Shown here: in pieces, positions 1-11,185 of the stretch
How positions within the stretch are numbered: position 1 is the first letter of the stretch
How the letters are laid out: every line of letters starts with the position of its first letter
Assembly (NCBI GenBank): GCA_036346275.1
Contig: CM070720.1
Coordinates: forward strand, 12,315,278 to 12,379,277
Reading direction: 5' to 3'
Source of the DNA: Otatea glauca
Taxonomy: Eukaryota > Streptophyta > Magnoliopsida > Poales > Poaceae
DNA length: 64,000 nt
The notes under the pieces: model-generated
What the model saw: the letters and a program-made list of their open reading frames with translations, nothing else
The model's database searches: none
What the model was told of the DNA's origin: nothing
Made by a program: the position numbers and the translations under genes

Positions 1-1930
1 TTCTCATGCACAAAGCTAAGGCACTACATACTAGCATCGGCTTGTAAAGTTATCTGCAAAACCGATGTCATAAAATATATATTGTCAGCTCCAATTTTGC
101 GAGGTCGACTTGGCAAATGGGCTTACGCCTTGGGTCGAGTTCGACTTATCATACGAATCGGCCAAAGCGGTCAAAGACAAGTCCTAGCCGATTTCATAAC
201 AGGACATGACACGGGCAAACTTAGTCTTGGTGGCACCATGGCGGTTGTTCTTTGATGGATCGGTATGCGAGGAAGGATATGGTATCGGTATTGTACTCAC
301 TTCACCTAGAGGACATAGCTTGAATTTGCGTTACGGCTAAATAGCCGATGTTCAAACAACCAAGGTAAGTCTGAGCATTACTCAAAGGCTTACAGTTGTT
401 AGAAAATATTGGAGTAAGTCTTTGTTGAGGCATATGGTGATTCACTATTAGTAGTACAACAAATAAAGGAGAATACCAATGTCGAGATGAAGTGCTATTA
501 AAATATTTAGGGCAATGCACGAAATCATCGACTCTTTTGCATCATTTTCTATCGGTCATGTTCTCGAGAATTGAGCGATAGAGCCAATCTTTGGCCCAAC
601 ATGCATCGAAGTATAAAGATGTTGGCGAAGTCGAAACTGAATCGGTAGATAAAGCAATAATGTGCACGGATATTCTTGATTGGAGGACGCAAATAAAAGA
701 CTATCTAGTCGACCTATCTAAGCCGACGGAGCGAAGGATACGGCAACAAGCATTGAAATGCGTTATCATGGACGATATCTTGTATTATCGGACTATGGAA
801 GGCTTGTTGCTAAGATGTCTTGAGGTCAAGAAGCCCGAGTGGCGATGGGTGAAGTGCATGAAGGCATTTGTGGTTCTCATCAATCGGCACATAAAATGAA
901 ATGGATGCTTAGGCGGACAAAGTTATTTTTGGCCAACGATGCTAGAGGATTGCTTCAAATATTACAAAGGATGTCGACATGTCAAAAGTTTGGCAACATA
1001 CAACTAGCACCAAATCGGCTTTGCATCCAATTATCAAACCTTGGCCGTTCGGAGGTTGGGAATAGATATAATCGGCCAAATATTTCTGCTTGAGTAAAGG
1101 CCATAAATTTATTTTGGCATAACAACCGATTATTTCTCAAAATGGGTCGAAGCTATACCGCTCAAGAAGGTGACTAGCGTTGAGGCGATTAATTTTGTGA
1201 ATGAACATATCGCCCATCGGTTTGGAATACCACAAACAATCACGACCGATCAAGGTGCGGTATTCATGTCTAACGAGTTTCAAGGTTATGCAACGAGTCT
1301 AGGGATCAAATTGTTAAACTCTTGGCAGATTACGCTCAGGCCAATGGACAGGCCGAGTCGTCTAATAAAACACTAATCAAGTTAATCAAAAGAAAAATTG
1401 ATGAGAAACCAAGGAATTCGCATTCAACTCTATCGGAGTCACTTTGGGCTTATCGGCTATCTTATCACGGAGCGACAAAGCTTTCACCTTACCAATTGGT
1501 GTATGGACATGAAGCTTGTTTTACCCGTGGAGATCAACATTAAGTCGTCTGAATAGCGGACAAAATGGTTTATCGGCTCAAGATTACAATGATTTAATGG
1601 TCGATAGTTTGGATGAGTTGGCGGAGTTACATTTGTCTACGCTTGATCGGCTTAAAAAGAATAAGATCAGAGTTGCAAGGGCATATAATAAAAAAGTCAT
1701 GCTTAAATCTTTCGATTTAGCCAATTTGGTGTGGAAAACAATACTGCCTGTTGGTTCTAAAGATAATCGATTTGGGAAATGGTCACCTACATGGGAAGGA
1801 CCATACGTAATTAATCGGCTAGTCGTGCGAAACTCATACTTACTGGAAACACTCGAGGGTTTGTGCTGCAAAAGCTATTAATGGAAAGTATTTGAAGAAA
1901 TACTACCCTAGTGTTTGGGTCGAGCCTAGC
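1..1930 (+). pseudogene. pol: Ty3/gypsy pol fragment: RNase H plus integrase (element E1)
   Basis: A broken reading frame encodes the end of a Ty3-type polyprotein. RNase H begins near 239 with WRLFFDGSVCEEGYGIGIVL, where the Asp of FFDGS is a catalytic-site residue. The integrase core is visible at about 1140-1500: YFSKWVEAIPL, then ITTDQGAVF with the second catalytic Asp, then NGQAESSNKTLIKLIKRKID with the catalytic Glu. The C-terminal part shows KWSPTWEGPYVI and ends near 1900 in KKYYPSVW, a usual Tat pol terminus. Frameshifts separate at least five segments, so no functional protein is expected. Integrase would insert the cDNA and RNase H would remove the RNA template. The reading continues to the edge of element D at 1934. 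Confidence 0.82.
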
Positions 1931-1933
1931 CAT

Positions 1934-4900
1934 TGTCGGGACCGAATCACAAATCCGGACCCTCTGTGTATTCTCATGCGATCCGAGATCACGCTTAGCA
2001 CACACAATCATCTGAGGTTGCACATCACAGACATTCACAAGGATATAAGAATAAATAGTGCAAACATGTATATAAAGCGAGTTGTACAACCTTATGGTCT
2101 CCTTACGGATAAGTCGACCACGCAGGCTTACATTATTCAAAACAAAGAAATAGCAATGAACATAAAAAGTCGTGTAAGCATCCATCTTGCCACAGGCAAC
2201 CGATTGGGCTTGCCCCTAGTTGCTCGTGTCCTCGACGCACTCCTCCTCCCATCTTGGTGTAGTCTCCTCCACCGATGTTGGGGTTGATAAGCAAGGTGGG
2301 GTGAGTACACAAGGCACTCAACAAGTAATGCATGAGAATGCAAGACTATTACTATATGCAAAGCTTATTCCAATGGATTGGCTTAATTGATCCTTTTGCA
2401 TCAAGCGACATTTTTAAACTAGTATCTTGTTTAGATTAAAGCGTTGAAAATGATATAAGTAATACTAATTTCAAATGGTTTTTCTTGAAGATTCTCGGCA
2501 CACACCTTATTAGTTCATTTCCAACAACGGCACACAGCCACCCTTCCATGTTTTGTTTATGAAAAACTACCCTTGATTGTAATCCCGAGCAATGCTCAAT
2601 ACCGTGAGCACGGCTATTCGAATAGTTTTGACACTCTGCGGAGGTTGTACACTTTACCCACAAGATCTGACCGCCCACCACACGGTGATTGTCCGCAACA
2701 AAGCTTTTCAGAACTTCTACCTTAACTAAAGAACCTCTCGGTGTTGCCTTTACTATCACTTCCCTCACACAGGCGAAGTATAGGACCGGCCAATCACCGC
2801 TGGATGGGCACCAAGCCGTAGCACAGTGCGCTCCCCATACAGATACACCCACATGTCTTGTCACCCCGAGGTATCGGAGGAAAGATATCGAACCCTAGTC
2901 AACTAGGTCTGTCCCATGTCGGACATGTGGTTGTGCGGGTGACTCGGATCAAAGGCTTGCAAGGTGAAGTCCTTAATCGGCCAAGGCAAGACTTTCAACA
3001 CTCAACAATGGCACACACCCAATGTGGCACACAGACTCACATCACTCAACAACCCAATGCCACACAGGCCCACAGCACCTGACCTCTTGCCACTTGCCCT
3101 AGTCTAAATCATTTTCCACCCAGCTTGATTATTGTGCAACACATGCGGCAATAACTCAATATCGATGCGGAACCACACAAAGTTCTTTGTACCTCAATCT
3201 CAACATGTGGCATCATCACACCACTTTTCAAAATACATTCAATATGTCTTTAATCAATATTGTAGCATTTTTCCGAAAGATCATTCATGATTCGCTTGCA
3301 AGGCTAAGCATCTACTCACGGTCTAGCCTCCGTGTTGGCACAATATTAACATCCAACTAATATAATCGAACTTAGGGTGACAATGATCTAGGCATACAAT
3401 TAATAATTCAAGGTGGCATAACAAAATGGGTTGATTAACTACATTATCCCAAATTAATTTAAATTCATTTTAAATAATTAGCATGCATAGTTTCAAAGCA
3501 TAAATTACATTTTAAAATCTGGGATCAAAATGATCAAAGCATCACTTGCCTTCAAAGAGTTGCTGGTCGTGTTCAAGCTTGGTCTTGAGCGACTAATTCT
3601 TCCTCGAAACTTCCGGCAAATTTACGTCTCTGGCGTACAAACAAAGCATACAATAAATAGCCAATACAGAAGACTATATGTCCTCAAGAATTCAAATAAA
3701 ATTCACCAATAAATAGCTCACAATTTTATGAATTTTTAGAAATTTGAATCACCCAAATCCGAGTTAAAATGCAAAAGTTATAGTCATTTGAAGTTTGAAT
3801 AAAATCAAAATACGAAATTAAGAAAATCCGATTTTTCTGAATTATTTTTATACTTGAAATTCACATTTATGACGTCAGCATGCCTCATGATGACGTCAGC
3901 ACCGAAATAATTTCCGGCCAAAATATTTTTATATATGAAAATATTTATGGCGTCGCGATGATGCCGACGACCGCGACACGTGTACGCAGGTGCCACGCGT
4001 CGCTCTGTCTATGGACCGAGTCTACGGTTGGCTCGGTCTACCGTGGGCTTGGTTCCGCGAGCAGTGCAGCCACGCGGCAAAATCCGCACCGTTCGCTAAA
4101 ACCGACGGTCGATCCTCACGCCGCACCGCGGCGACCGAGATCGTCGCGACACGCGCCGCGCATCCAATGATCGGCCTAAATCCAGCGGTTGGATTCCGCA
4201 CCGACGCGGCGACGCCGATTCCCGCCGCGGCCACGCGTCGCGCATCGAGCGGTGCCCTCGGATCTAACGGCCAGCACCACACCGCCATGCGACGCCTCGG
4301 TTTACTCGTAGCCACGCGCACGATCGCGCCGGCGCGCGCCAAAGCAACGGCGGATCGGTCTGCTCTGCGTCAAAACGCCCACGCGTCGGCCGCGCGATTT
4401 GGCGAGTGCGGTGCCATCTCCGCCGCTCGTTCAAATCGAACGGCGCGGATCCTTAGGGCAAAACCGATCCAATCTCTACCGTTCGGATCTAATCCAGCGG
4501 TCCACGGTACGGTAGCTGTTTCTTCGCTCATGGTGCGGCGTGGTTCAATCCTACGCGTCCACTATCGATCCAACGGTTAAGACAAAACATATCGCGGACA
4601 TTAGATCTAATCCAAGCCGTTCGTTCTAGATCTAGCGGTTACGATTCAATCTAAACATCTACGAGATGGAGGCTCGTGGACTCACCGAACCGAGCGATCC
4701 AAATCGGACGGTCGGCGCGGTTCGGCGAGGTTGACGGCGAAGAAGCGAAGGTTGCGGAGTCGGGAAGATGACCTCGGCGGCGGCGCAGCGGGCTTCTCCG
4801 GCGAGAAGAAGTGGTCCACTCGATCGTCTTGCTTGGTGAACTTCGGGCGGGCCGAGCACGGCGGAAAGCGACGGACGGCGACGAGAGGAAGCAAAAACAA

Positions 4901-5574
4901 CGGCGGCACAAGGACGCAACTACGCGCTTCGCTCGCCAGCGCTAGAGAGGGTCTCGGCGTGCGTGCGAGAGTCAAAAGACGCAGTGAAAGGAGCTCTGCG
5001 GACGCGCTACTCGGTGCACTTAGGGGCCTCGGCGTGCGCGCTTACAAAGGCGAAACGAGCGGAACGGTCGGCGCATTAGCTCCGGTGATCTCGCGAAGAC
5101 GACCGACGTGGCGCAATCCCGCGCGTCCGTGCGGCGACGATCCGAAGGCTCACGCGTGCGGGCGACGTGGCACACGCACAGGCGTGCGATCCGGATCGAA
5201 CGGCTTGGCTGGGCGGCGCTAGGGTTTCGGCGCGGATGGGCCGGCGACGCGCACAGTAATGGGCTCGGCCCATTCCTGTTCATAGCCACTTTAAAACCTT
5301 TTTCAATAAAAATAATTCTAGAAATTCACTTAAATCATTTGGGGCTTTTAAAATAGCGTAAAAATTCTAGAAAAATTCAGAAAATACTTTGAGATATTTG
5401 GAACTCAAATAAAATATTTTCAATAAAACTTTGCTAGAACTTTTCCATTATTTAATTGTTTTCAAGGAAGGCTAGTTTTGAGTAATTCCAAATAAATTTC
5501 AATAAATTCCCAAAATTCACAAAAATCAAAAATACTCTCAAAATTTAAATTAGAGCAAAAATTAGGGTGTTACA
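1934..5574 (-). repeat. 3' LTR of chromovirus D
   Basis: This 3.64-kb repeat matches 11186-14833 over its full length. The plus strand reads TGTCGGGACC at the left and GGGTGTTACA at the right, giving TG...CA ends. A GC-rich block (about 4000-5270) is flanked by AT-rich blocks. Two exact TGACGTCA sites remain (3870-3877 and 3891-3898), while the next two sites of the other LTR are disrupted here. Open frames in the GC-rich block have no recognised domain and overlap on several frames, so they are not called as genes. Confidence 0.93.
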
Positions 5575-5590
5575 AACCTCCCCCTTAATG
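5575..5590 (-). other. Polypurine tract of element D
   Basis: On the minus strand this reads CATTAAGGGGGAGGTT and directly abuts the 3' LTR start TGTAACACCC. It is the usual primer site for plus-strand DNA synthesis in Ty3 elements. Confidence 0.85.
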
Positions 5591-7100
5591 AATCTCGTCC
5601 CGAGATTGAGGTCGCTATAGAAGCAGGTTAGGAACTCCTTCTTGAGATCTTCTTCACGTTCCCACGTTGCTTCACTTTCCAATGGTTGCTCCATCAACTC
5701 TGCAGAAGCGCGTTGACTTGTTCCTTGTCTCTCCGCCCATTCGTCCGAATCTTCATTGGATGTTCTTTGTAAGTCGATCTTCTTGCACTCAATTGCCTCC
5801 AAAGGTGTTTGCTCTTCCGTACTCGAAGACACTTCTTGATTGAGACACATGGAATACGTCATGCACTCTGCCAAAGATGCAGTAACTCAATTGATCGCAA
5901 CTTCACCTCTACGGCTCAAGATTTTGAATGGTCAGACATATCTGGTGCGAGCTTCCCTTTTGCATGGAACCTTCGACTCCTTTGAGTGGTGTTACTCTAA
6001 GATACACAAAATCTTGGGTTCAAAGCTTAGTTCCTGCGACGGTTGTCGATAACTCTTTTACTGGATTGTGCAATCTTCAATCTTTCCCCGACCGAGGGTG
6101 ATCGTGCTTCCGCTTCTCAAGAATGTCCGTCCGAAAACATGTCGTCGCTTTGTCTCATTCCAATTCAATGGTGTTCGACAGGACCTACCATCTGAGCTTC
6201 AAATGGAGACATTTGTAAACTTGCTTGATAATCATTATTATAGTGAACTCGGCATAAGGCAAACACTTGTCCCATGAAGTGGAATATGCTAAGGCACATG
6301 CCCTCAACATATCTTCCAATATCGATTGACTCTCTCGGTTTGTCCATCATGCATGATGGTATCTTCAGATTGAAGTTCAAACGAGTCCCCATTGCTTCAT
6401 GAAGCTTACCCGAAACTGGAGGTAAATTGGGTACCTCATCCGACACTATCTTTTCGGCACTCCATGTAAGCAGACAATTACGGACATATAAAGTTACGCT
6501 AACCGGTCTCGGAATAAGTGGTCTTCTTGGTATGAAATGTGCCACCTTAGTTAAGCGATCTACTATGACCCATATGGAATCATATCCACTTTGCGTTCGG
6601 GCAATCCGGTTATAAAATCCATACCAATTTCCTCCCATTTCCATTCGTATCTTTAAGGGTTGTAATAGCCTGCTGGCCTTTGGTGCATAGCTTTGACCCT
6701 TTGGCATATGTCACATAATGCAGCGATTCGCGACTTCGTTTCATGCTTGGCCACCAAAATTTTTCCTTCAAATCTTGATACATTTTCGCACTTCTGGATG
6801 AATTGAGTACTTGGAGTCATGGGCCTCTCCCAAAATTAATCGCTTCAACTCCTTTTGTTCTAAGACACAAATGCCCTTTGAACCACATAGTACCTTGTTC
6901 ATCCAGCTTTAAAATCTTTTGCTTTGCCTTCATCCATTTTGCCCTTAATTCTTTTGATCTTATCATCATCTTTCGCCTTCCCGATCGATCTTCGAGGTAG
7001 GTCTTACTTCAAGTTACTAGGAATCCTTTTGGTACCATTTCCAATTCTAGTTTAAAATCCTACACATTCTCTGACTTGTTTCCAACAAATATTTACACTG
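5577..7100 (-). pseudogene. pol: Integrase and chromodomain end of D pol
   Basis: Minus-strand frames between 6700 and 6170 show an integrase core typical of chromoviruses: RTQSGYDSIWVIVDRLTKVA, KIVSDE, LHEAMGTRLNF and NNDYQASLQMSPFEA. Nearer the 3' LTR, about 5790-5590, the words ESEATWEREEDLKKEF and LNLGTRFI match the end of a chromodomain, which in this lineage directs integration toward histone-marked chromatin. At least four frameshifts split the region. The chromodomain and neighbouring polypurine tract place D in the chromovirus branch of Ty3/gypsy. Confidence 0.8.
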
Positions 7101-8450
7101 TGGTTCTTTACGCTCAAGCGTGCGCCACCACGTTGGCTTTCCCGGGTGGTAGTGAATTCCCACATTATAATCCTTGATTAACTCTAACCATCTTCTTTGC
7201 CTCATATTTAGGTCACTTGTGTGAAAATATACTTAAGGCTTTTATGATCGATATATACTTCACATCTATTTCCGATGAGATGATGACGCCATATTTTTAG
7301 TGCATGCACTACGGCACTAATTCTAAATCATGAGTCGGATAGTTCTCCTCATGTGGTCTCAATTGCCTCGATGCATAGGCAATTACCTTCCTATTTTGCA
7401 TCAACACGCATCCCAATCCTCGACGCGATGCATCACAATAAATGTCAAAGTCTTGGTGAGCGTCTGTAAAACTAATACAGTGCCGATGTTAACCTCCTTT
7501 TCAATTCTGAAAACTCTTCTCACACTCGGTGTCCATAAAAATTTCTTTTCTTTTTCAACAATTGCGTGAGAGGTCTACAATCGTAGAGAATCCTTCAATG
7601 AATCGACGGTAATACCCGCCATTCCAAGGAAACTACGGTTTGGGTTACCGTCTTGGTATTGCTCCAATGTAAAACCGTTTCCACTTTCTTTGGATCTACA
7701 AACAACTCCTTCTGCTTGTCATTATGTGTCCAAGAAATTCCACCTTATCTTTCCGTAAATCACATTTGCTAAATTTCGCAAACAACCGTTGTTCCTCAAC
7801 TTTTCAAGGACTAGCCTCAAGTGCTCGGCGTGCTCTTCTCTCGTCTTGGAATAGATAAGGATGTCATCTATGAATCTGACGACGAACTTATCCAAGTTTT
7901 CCATAAAACCTTATTCATTAAGTTCATGAAATATCTTTGGTGCATTTGTCGGACCAAAAGACATCACTTTGTAAACTCGTAGTGTCCATATCTTGACGAA
8001 AATGCGCCTTGAATATCCTCCGATCGGATCTTCACCGATGGTATCCTCGATCGAAGATCAATTTTGGAGAATACTCCTGCTCCTCTCAATCGGTCAAACA
8101 AATCATCGATCCCGGTAGCGGATACTTATTCTTTATCGTCACATCATTGAGTGCACGATAGTCTATACACATCCCGAAACTTCCGTCCTTCTTCTTAACG
8201 AATAAGGCAGTGCTCCCCATGGCGATGAACTAGGTCTTATAAATCCCTTTTCAAAGAGTTCTTCAATTTGCTTCTTCATTTCCACCAATTCCTCTGTGGA
8301 CATCCTGTAAGGTCTCTTAGCTATTGGGCTGTCCACGGAACTAGTTCTATCACGAACTCGATATCTCTATCTGGCGGCATTCCGTAAATCTTACGGGAAA
8401 ACATCCGGATATTCATTGACTATGGAGACTTCCTCTAAGTCGATAGTCTT
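7100..8450 (-). pseudogene. pol: Reverse transcriptase and RNase H part of D pol
   Basis: Minus-strand translation runs from about 8400 downward. YRMSTEELVEMKKQIEEL and SSSPWGAPVLFVKKKDGSF mark the start of the RT. VRFIDDILIYSKTREEHAEH (7904-7845) holds the catalytic Asp pair in the form FIDD. RNase H is recognised from ALKIWRH, LIGNRCEVYIDHKSLKYIF and WEFTTTR between about 7330 and 7110. The order RT, RNase H, integrase is diagnostic of Ty3/gypsy. Frameshifts break the frame many times and only short stretches are open, so this is a dead copy or a copy read with many base errors. Confidence 0.82.
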
Positions 8451-8835
8451 CATCTTTGTTGACCATCAATTGTCCATCTCGTCTTGGTTTCGCTTCAAAC
8501 TCAATTTTCTTTCCATCCGGCTCTCGACCGATATGACTCTTTTCCGCATCCAATCGCCTTGTGATCGATTAACCAATCCATTCCCGTGATAACATCCAAG
8601 GTTTGGGTATTAAGGACGATTAAGTTCGCTAGAACTCAACTCCATTAATTATTATTCCTACCCGAACATCCTACTTTAGATCGGAGTTACGATCCGAGGA
8701 TTGGACTATGAGCACACATTTAAGATTCACTATTTCCATATCATTTTGAACAGCAAAATCTCGGAAATAAAAGAATGCGAAGCTCGGAATCAAATAAAGC
8801 GATGGTGATGCAGAGTTTACTAGGAACTTACCCGA
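8450..8835 (-). pseudogene. Probable protease/linker region of D between gag and RT
   Basis: This stretch lies between the gag zinc knuckle and the RT start, where the Ty3 aspartic protease normally sits. No long frame is open, and no clean D-[ST]-G motif could be read. The assignment rests on position alone. Confidence 0.4.
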
Positions 8836-9990
8836 TTACAACGTCCGAGGCGTTACGGACTTCATCTGCGTGATGTGGTTGACTCGCCTCGTGCGATTCC
8901 TTGGGATGGAGTCTTTGTTGATGCCCGCGCGTTCATGATTAGTGCGGAGTCCTTGCGGTGTGTTCCCCAAGTTAAAGCGAACCGGGTGACACCTCCTTCT
9001 TAGGGCGATTGTTGGCAAAATGCCCCATTTCATTGCAATGATAGCAACGCCTTCCCACGGCTGAGAGGTTCCTCGATCTGCGCCATAGTTCGCCGAGTCT
9101 GAACATTTTGACCCATCGGGCGATTTGCCGTGGTGGTGCTCTGTCATTGCCTCTAGGCCGGTACCGAATGAGCCGTTGGGGTGCCGTCCTCTGCCTCTGC
9201 TTGCCCGACGACCTCCTTGTTGCGCCATTCTGCGCTCTGTTGTCATCCAACTCTCGGCGCTTGTCCTCTAAGATCGTGGCTTTGTTAACTAACTCTTGAA
9301 AGTCGGGGAATGTGTGGTGATCGGTCCACTGCAACCTCGCATTCAATCCCTTCATGAAGCGGGATTATGCGGCCTTATCCGTAGCCACGTCCTGCAGTGC
9401 GTAGCGTGCGGTTAGGTGAACTTGTTCGTAATCGCCATTGATCGCCGCCTTGCTTGAGGCTTCTAACTCCTCCTTTTAAGATCCATGATACCCTCGGGTA
9501 CATGAATGCGACGGAAGGCCGAGGTGAATTCCTCCCATGTGATACTCTGCGGGTCCTCATGAGTCGCGCAGGTTTTCCCACCATTCTCGGCGGTCCTTCG
9601 AGTTGATGAGAGGCATAGAGTACCCTCTCATGTCCTACACATTGGGTAATGTGCACTTCCTTTCGATTGTCCTTAGCCAATCGTCCGCCTCCGATGGATT
9701 GGCGTTGCACGAGAAGGTAGGTGGGCGGGTTCTCATAAACTCCGACAACCGTGAGTAGGGGTGTGGTCCATGGTTGCCCCTGTGTTGAACATTCGCAGCA
9801 GCTTGATTGGATATCTGCGCATGGTTTGAACCATCGTGGTCATGAGTTGAGTCCGGGCATCAAAAGGCTCCCGTGTTCTCGCATATCGACTGCGGTGGTT
9901 GAGAATCGACTCTTCATTACGTTGTCCGTCTCGTTAGCTCCACTTCACTGCTCCAACATTTCCACGAGTCCTCACCATCATTGCAAGCTT
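8836..9990 (-). pseudogene. gag: gag of chromovirus D
   Basis: The capsid and nucleocapsid region is recognised from minus-strand stretches. FMYPRVSW lies near 9500, GLNARLQWTDHHTFPDFQEL at 9355-9290 with NKATILEDKRRELDDN after it, and the zinc knuckle CYHCNEMGHFANN at about 9050-9010. The fourth zinc ligand, usually Cys, reads Arg here (CGC in place of TGC), so the C-C-H-C knuckle is incomplete. A start near ATGGAAGC at about 9992 on the minus strand is plausible because it follows a non-coding gap after ORF0. Several frameshifts break the gene. In the family, gag forms the virus-like particle and binds element RNA. Confidence 0.75.
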
Positions 9991-9992
9991 CC

Positions 9993-10190
9993 ATGGTTAA
10001 GAAAAGAAGAAAGCATAGACGAGTAAAAGAACTTATGTGGGGAAACAGTGTAACTTAAATTATTTAGCCACTTTATTGATATAATATAAAGCAAGATGGT
10101 TGCTCACAAGTGCCTAAGGGCAATGCAACACATACGTGACACTCACAACCAAAAGTAAGTAAGCAAACATAGGAATCCATGACAACTCAC
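9993..10190 (-). promoter_or_regulatory. Non-coding gap between ORF0 and gag of D with a polyadenylation signal
   Basis: On the minus strand this spacer carries AATAAA (plus-strand TTTATT at 10072-10077). It aligns with the spacer after ORF0 of element C (63722-63930), sharing GTATGTGTTG, AGCAACCAT, AATAAAG and CTGTTTCCCC in the same order. The shared order suggests a retained 3' end for an ORF0 transcript. Confidence 0.55.
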
Positions 10191-10194
10191 ACCT

Positions 10195-10970
10195 AAGGGT
10201 GACTCAAGCAAAGCGCGACTCGGATATTCGAGTCTCGACACTACACTCTACTACACTCGATCACTCATCGAGCCAACCCGTGCGGCTTCCCGAGCGTACC
10301 CGCGGTCTTTGCGGCATTGAGGCGAATCGTCCCGTGACTCATCGCGGTGGGTGCAAAAGACCCCATCGACTCTGCTGGTCCCGGCCGCTGCTCCTGCTGG
10401 CGCCTCCTGCTCGGCTCCTCGGATCTGGATCATGTAACTCGAGGACTGGTTGGGCTCGGGTCCATATAGAGCCATCTCCAACTCCCGGATCTTACGTATG
10501 GCATGAGCTAAGTTCTCCGGTGTTGGGTTCTTGCCTCTATAACCTCGTCGCGGTCCTCTGCAGCTCTGGATATCTCGCCCAAGGCGTCCTCTGGCGATGA
10601 CGTATCTCGCCAGTGGGTGATCGTGGCGCCCTCCTCCACGAGCTCCATCTGTTGTATCGACCGCGCGACGCGATGGTGGCGGAAGACGGTGCCCTCTAAC
10701 TCTGCGGAGTAAGTGCGGGCAATTTGCCGCATCGCTTTGACGCGACGTCTCACGAATCCCGCCTCGAAGAAGACCTCCTGGCGGTGATGTAGATAGGACG
10801 ACTCGCCTCGTCCTCTCCCGAGCATACATCGTGATCTTGACGCCCCAGCGATGTCAAGTCTGCGCCTGCACCACCAAGTCCCTCGATGCGGTGGTCGGTC
10901 AAAACCTCCAAGCAAGCGCATCATACGCCATAACTCCGCGGCGTATCCTCCGGTCACGCTCTCCATAGGT
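10195..10970 (-). pseudogene. ORF0-like extra gene upstream of gag in D
   Basis: The minus-strand frame from 10966 opens with GGYAAELWRMMRLLGGFDRP and continues after a shift with FVRRRVKAMRQIARTYSAEL and EGTVFRHHRVARS. These match the ORF0 of element C in order (GGYAKELWRVL, ARLALRRVFHDYTYEL, HDTVFRLHPTVRAS). The rest is a charged, probably helical tail. It lies between the primer binding site and gag. An additional ORF in this place is known from rice RIRE3/RIRE8-type elements, but I recognise no catalytic domain, so its function is unknown. D's copy has at least two frameshifts. Confidence 0.6.
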
Positions 10971-11169
10971 ATGGATCATCCTCATCCGCCAAAACAAACC
11001 TTGTTTAAATTAAATAGAGAATAATAAAAATTCAAAGATAGGTATGAATAAGGAGAAGAGATAAGTCGAGATTTCTTTGACATTCTTGCTCAAGTTGATT
11101 AGGTCTTTAGAAAATAGTTTTCACCCTCCTAGGCACAACCAAACTAAGGTCAAGGCCTACAGATCGACT
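10971..11169 (-). other. 5' leader of element D
   Basis: This AT-rich stretch between ORF0 and the primer binding site has no supported coding content. Confidence 0.5.
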
Positions 11170-11185
11170 GCTCTGATACCACCTC
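11170..11185 (-). other. Primer binding site of D (tRNA-iMet type)
   Basis: On the minus strand TGGTATCAGAGC (11181-11170) follows the 5' LTR after a 4-nt spacer. It is the standard initiator methionine tRNA complement used by many plant LTR retrotransposons, and it fixes D's orientation. Confidence 0.93.

Noticed and set aside
3990..5289. Several overlapping open frames of 80-196 codons in the GC-rich part of the D LTR, repeated at 13293-14529
   Set aside because: They occur on many frames of a CG-rich sequence, change frame between the two LTR copies and show no known domain.
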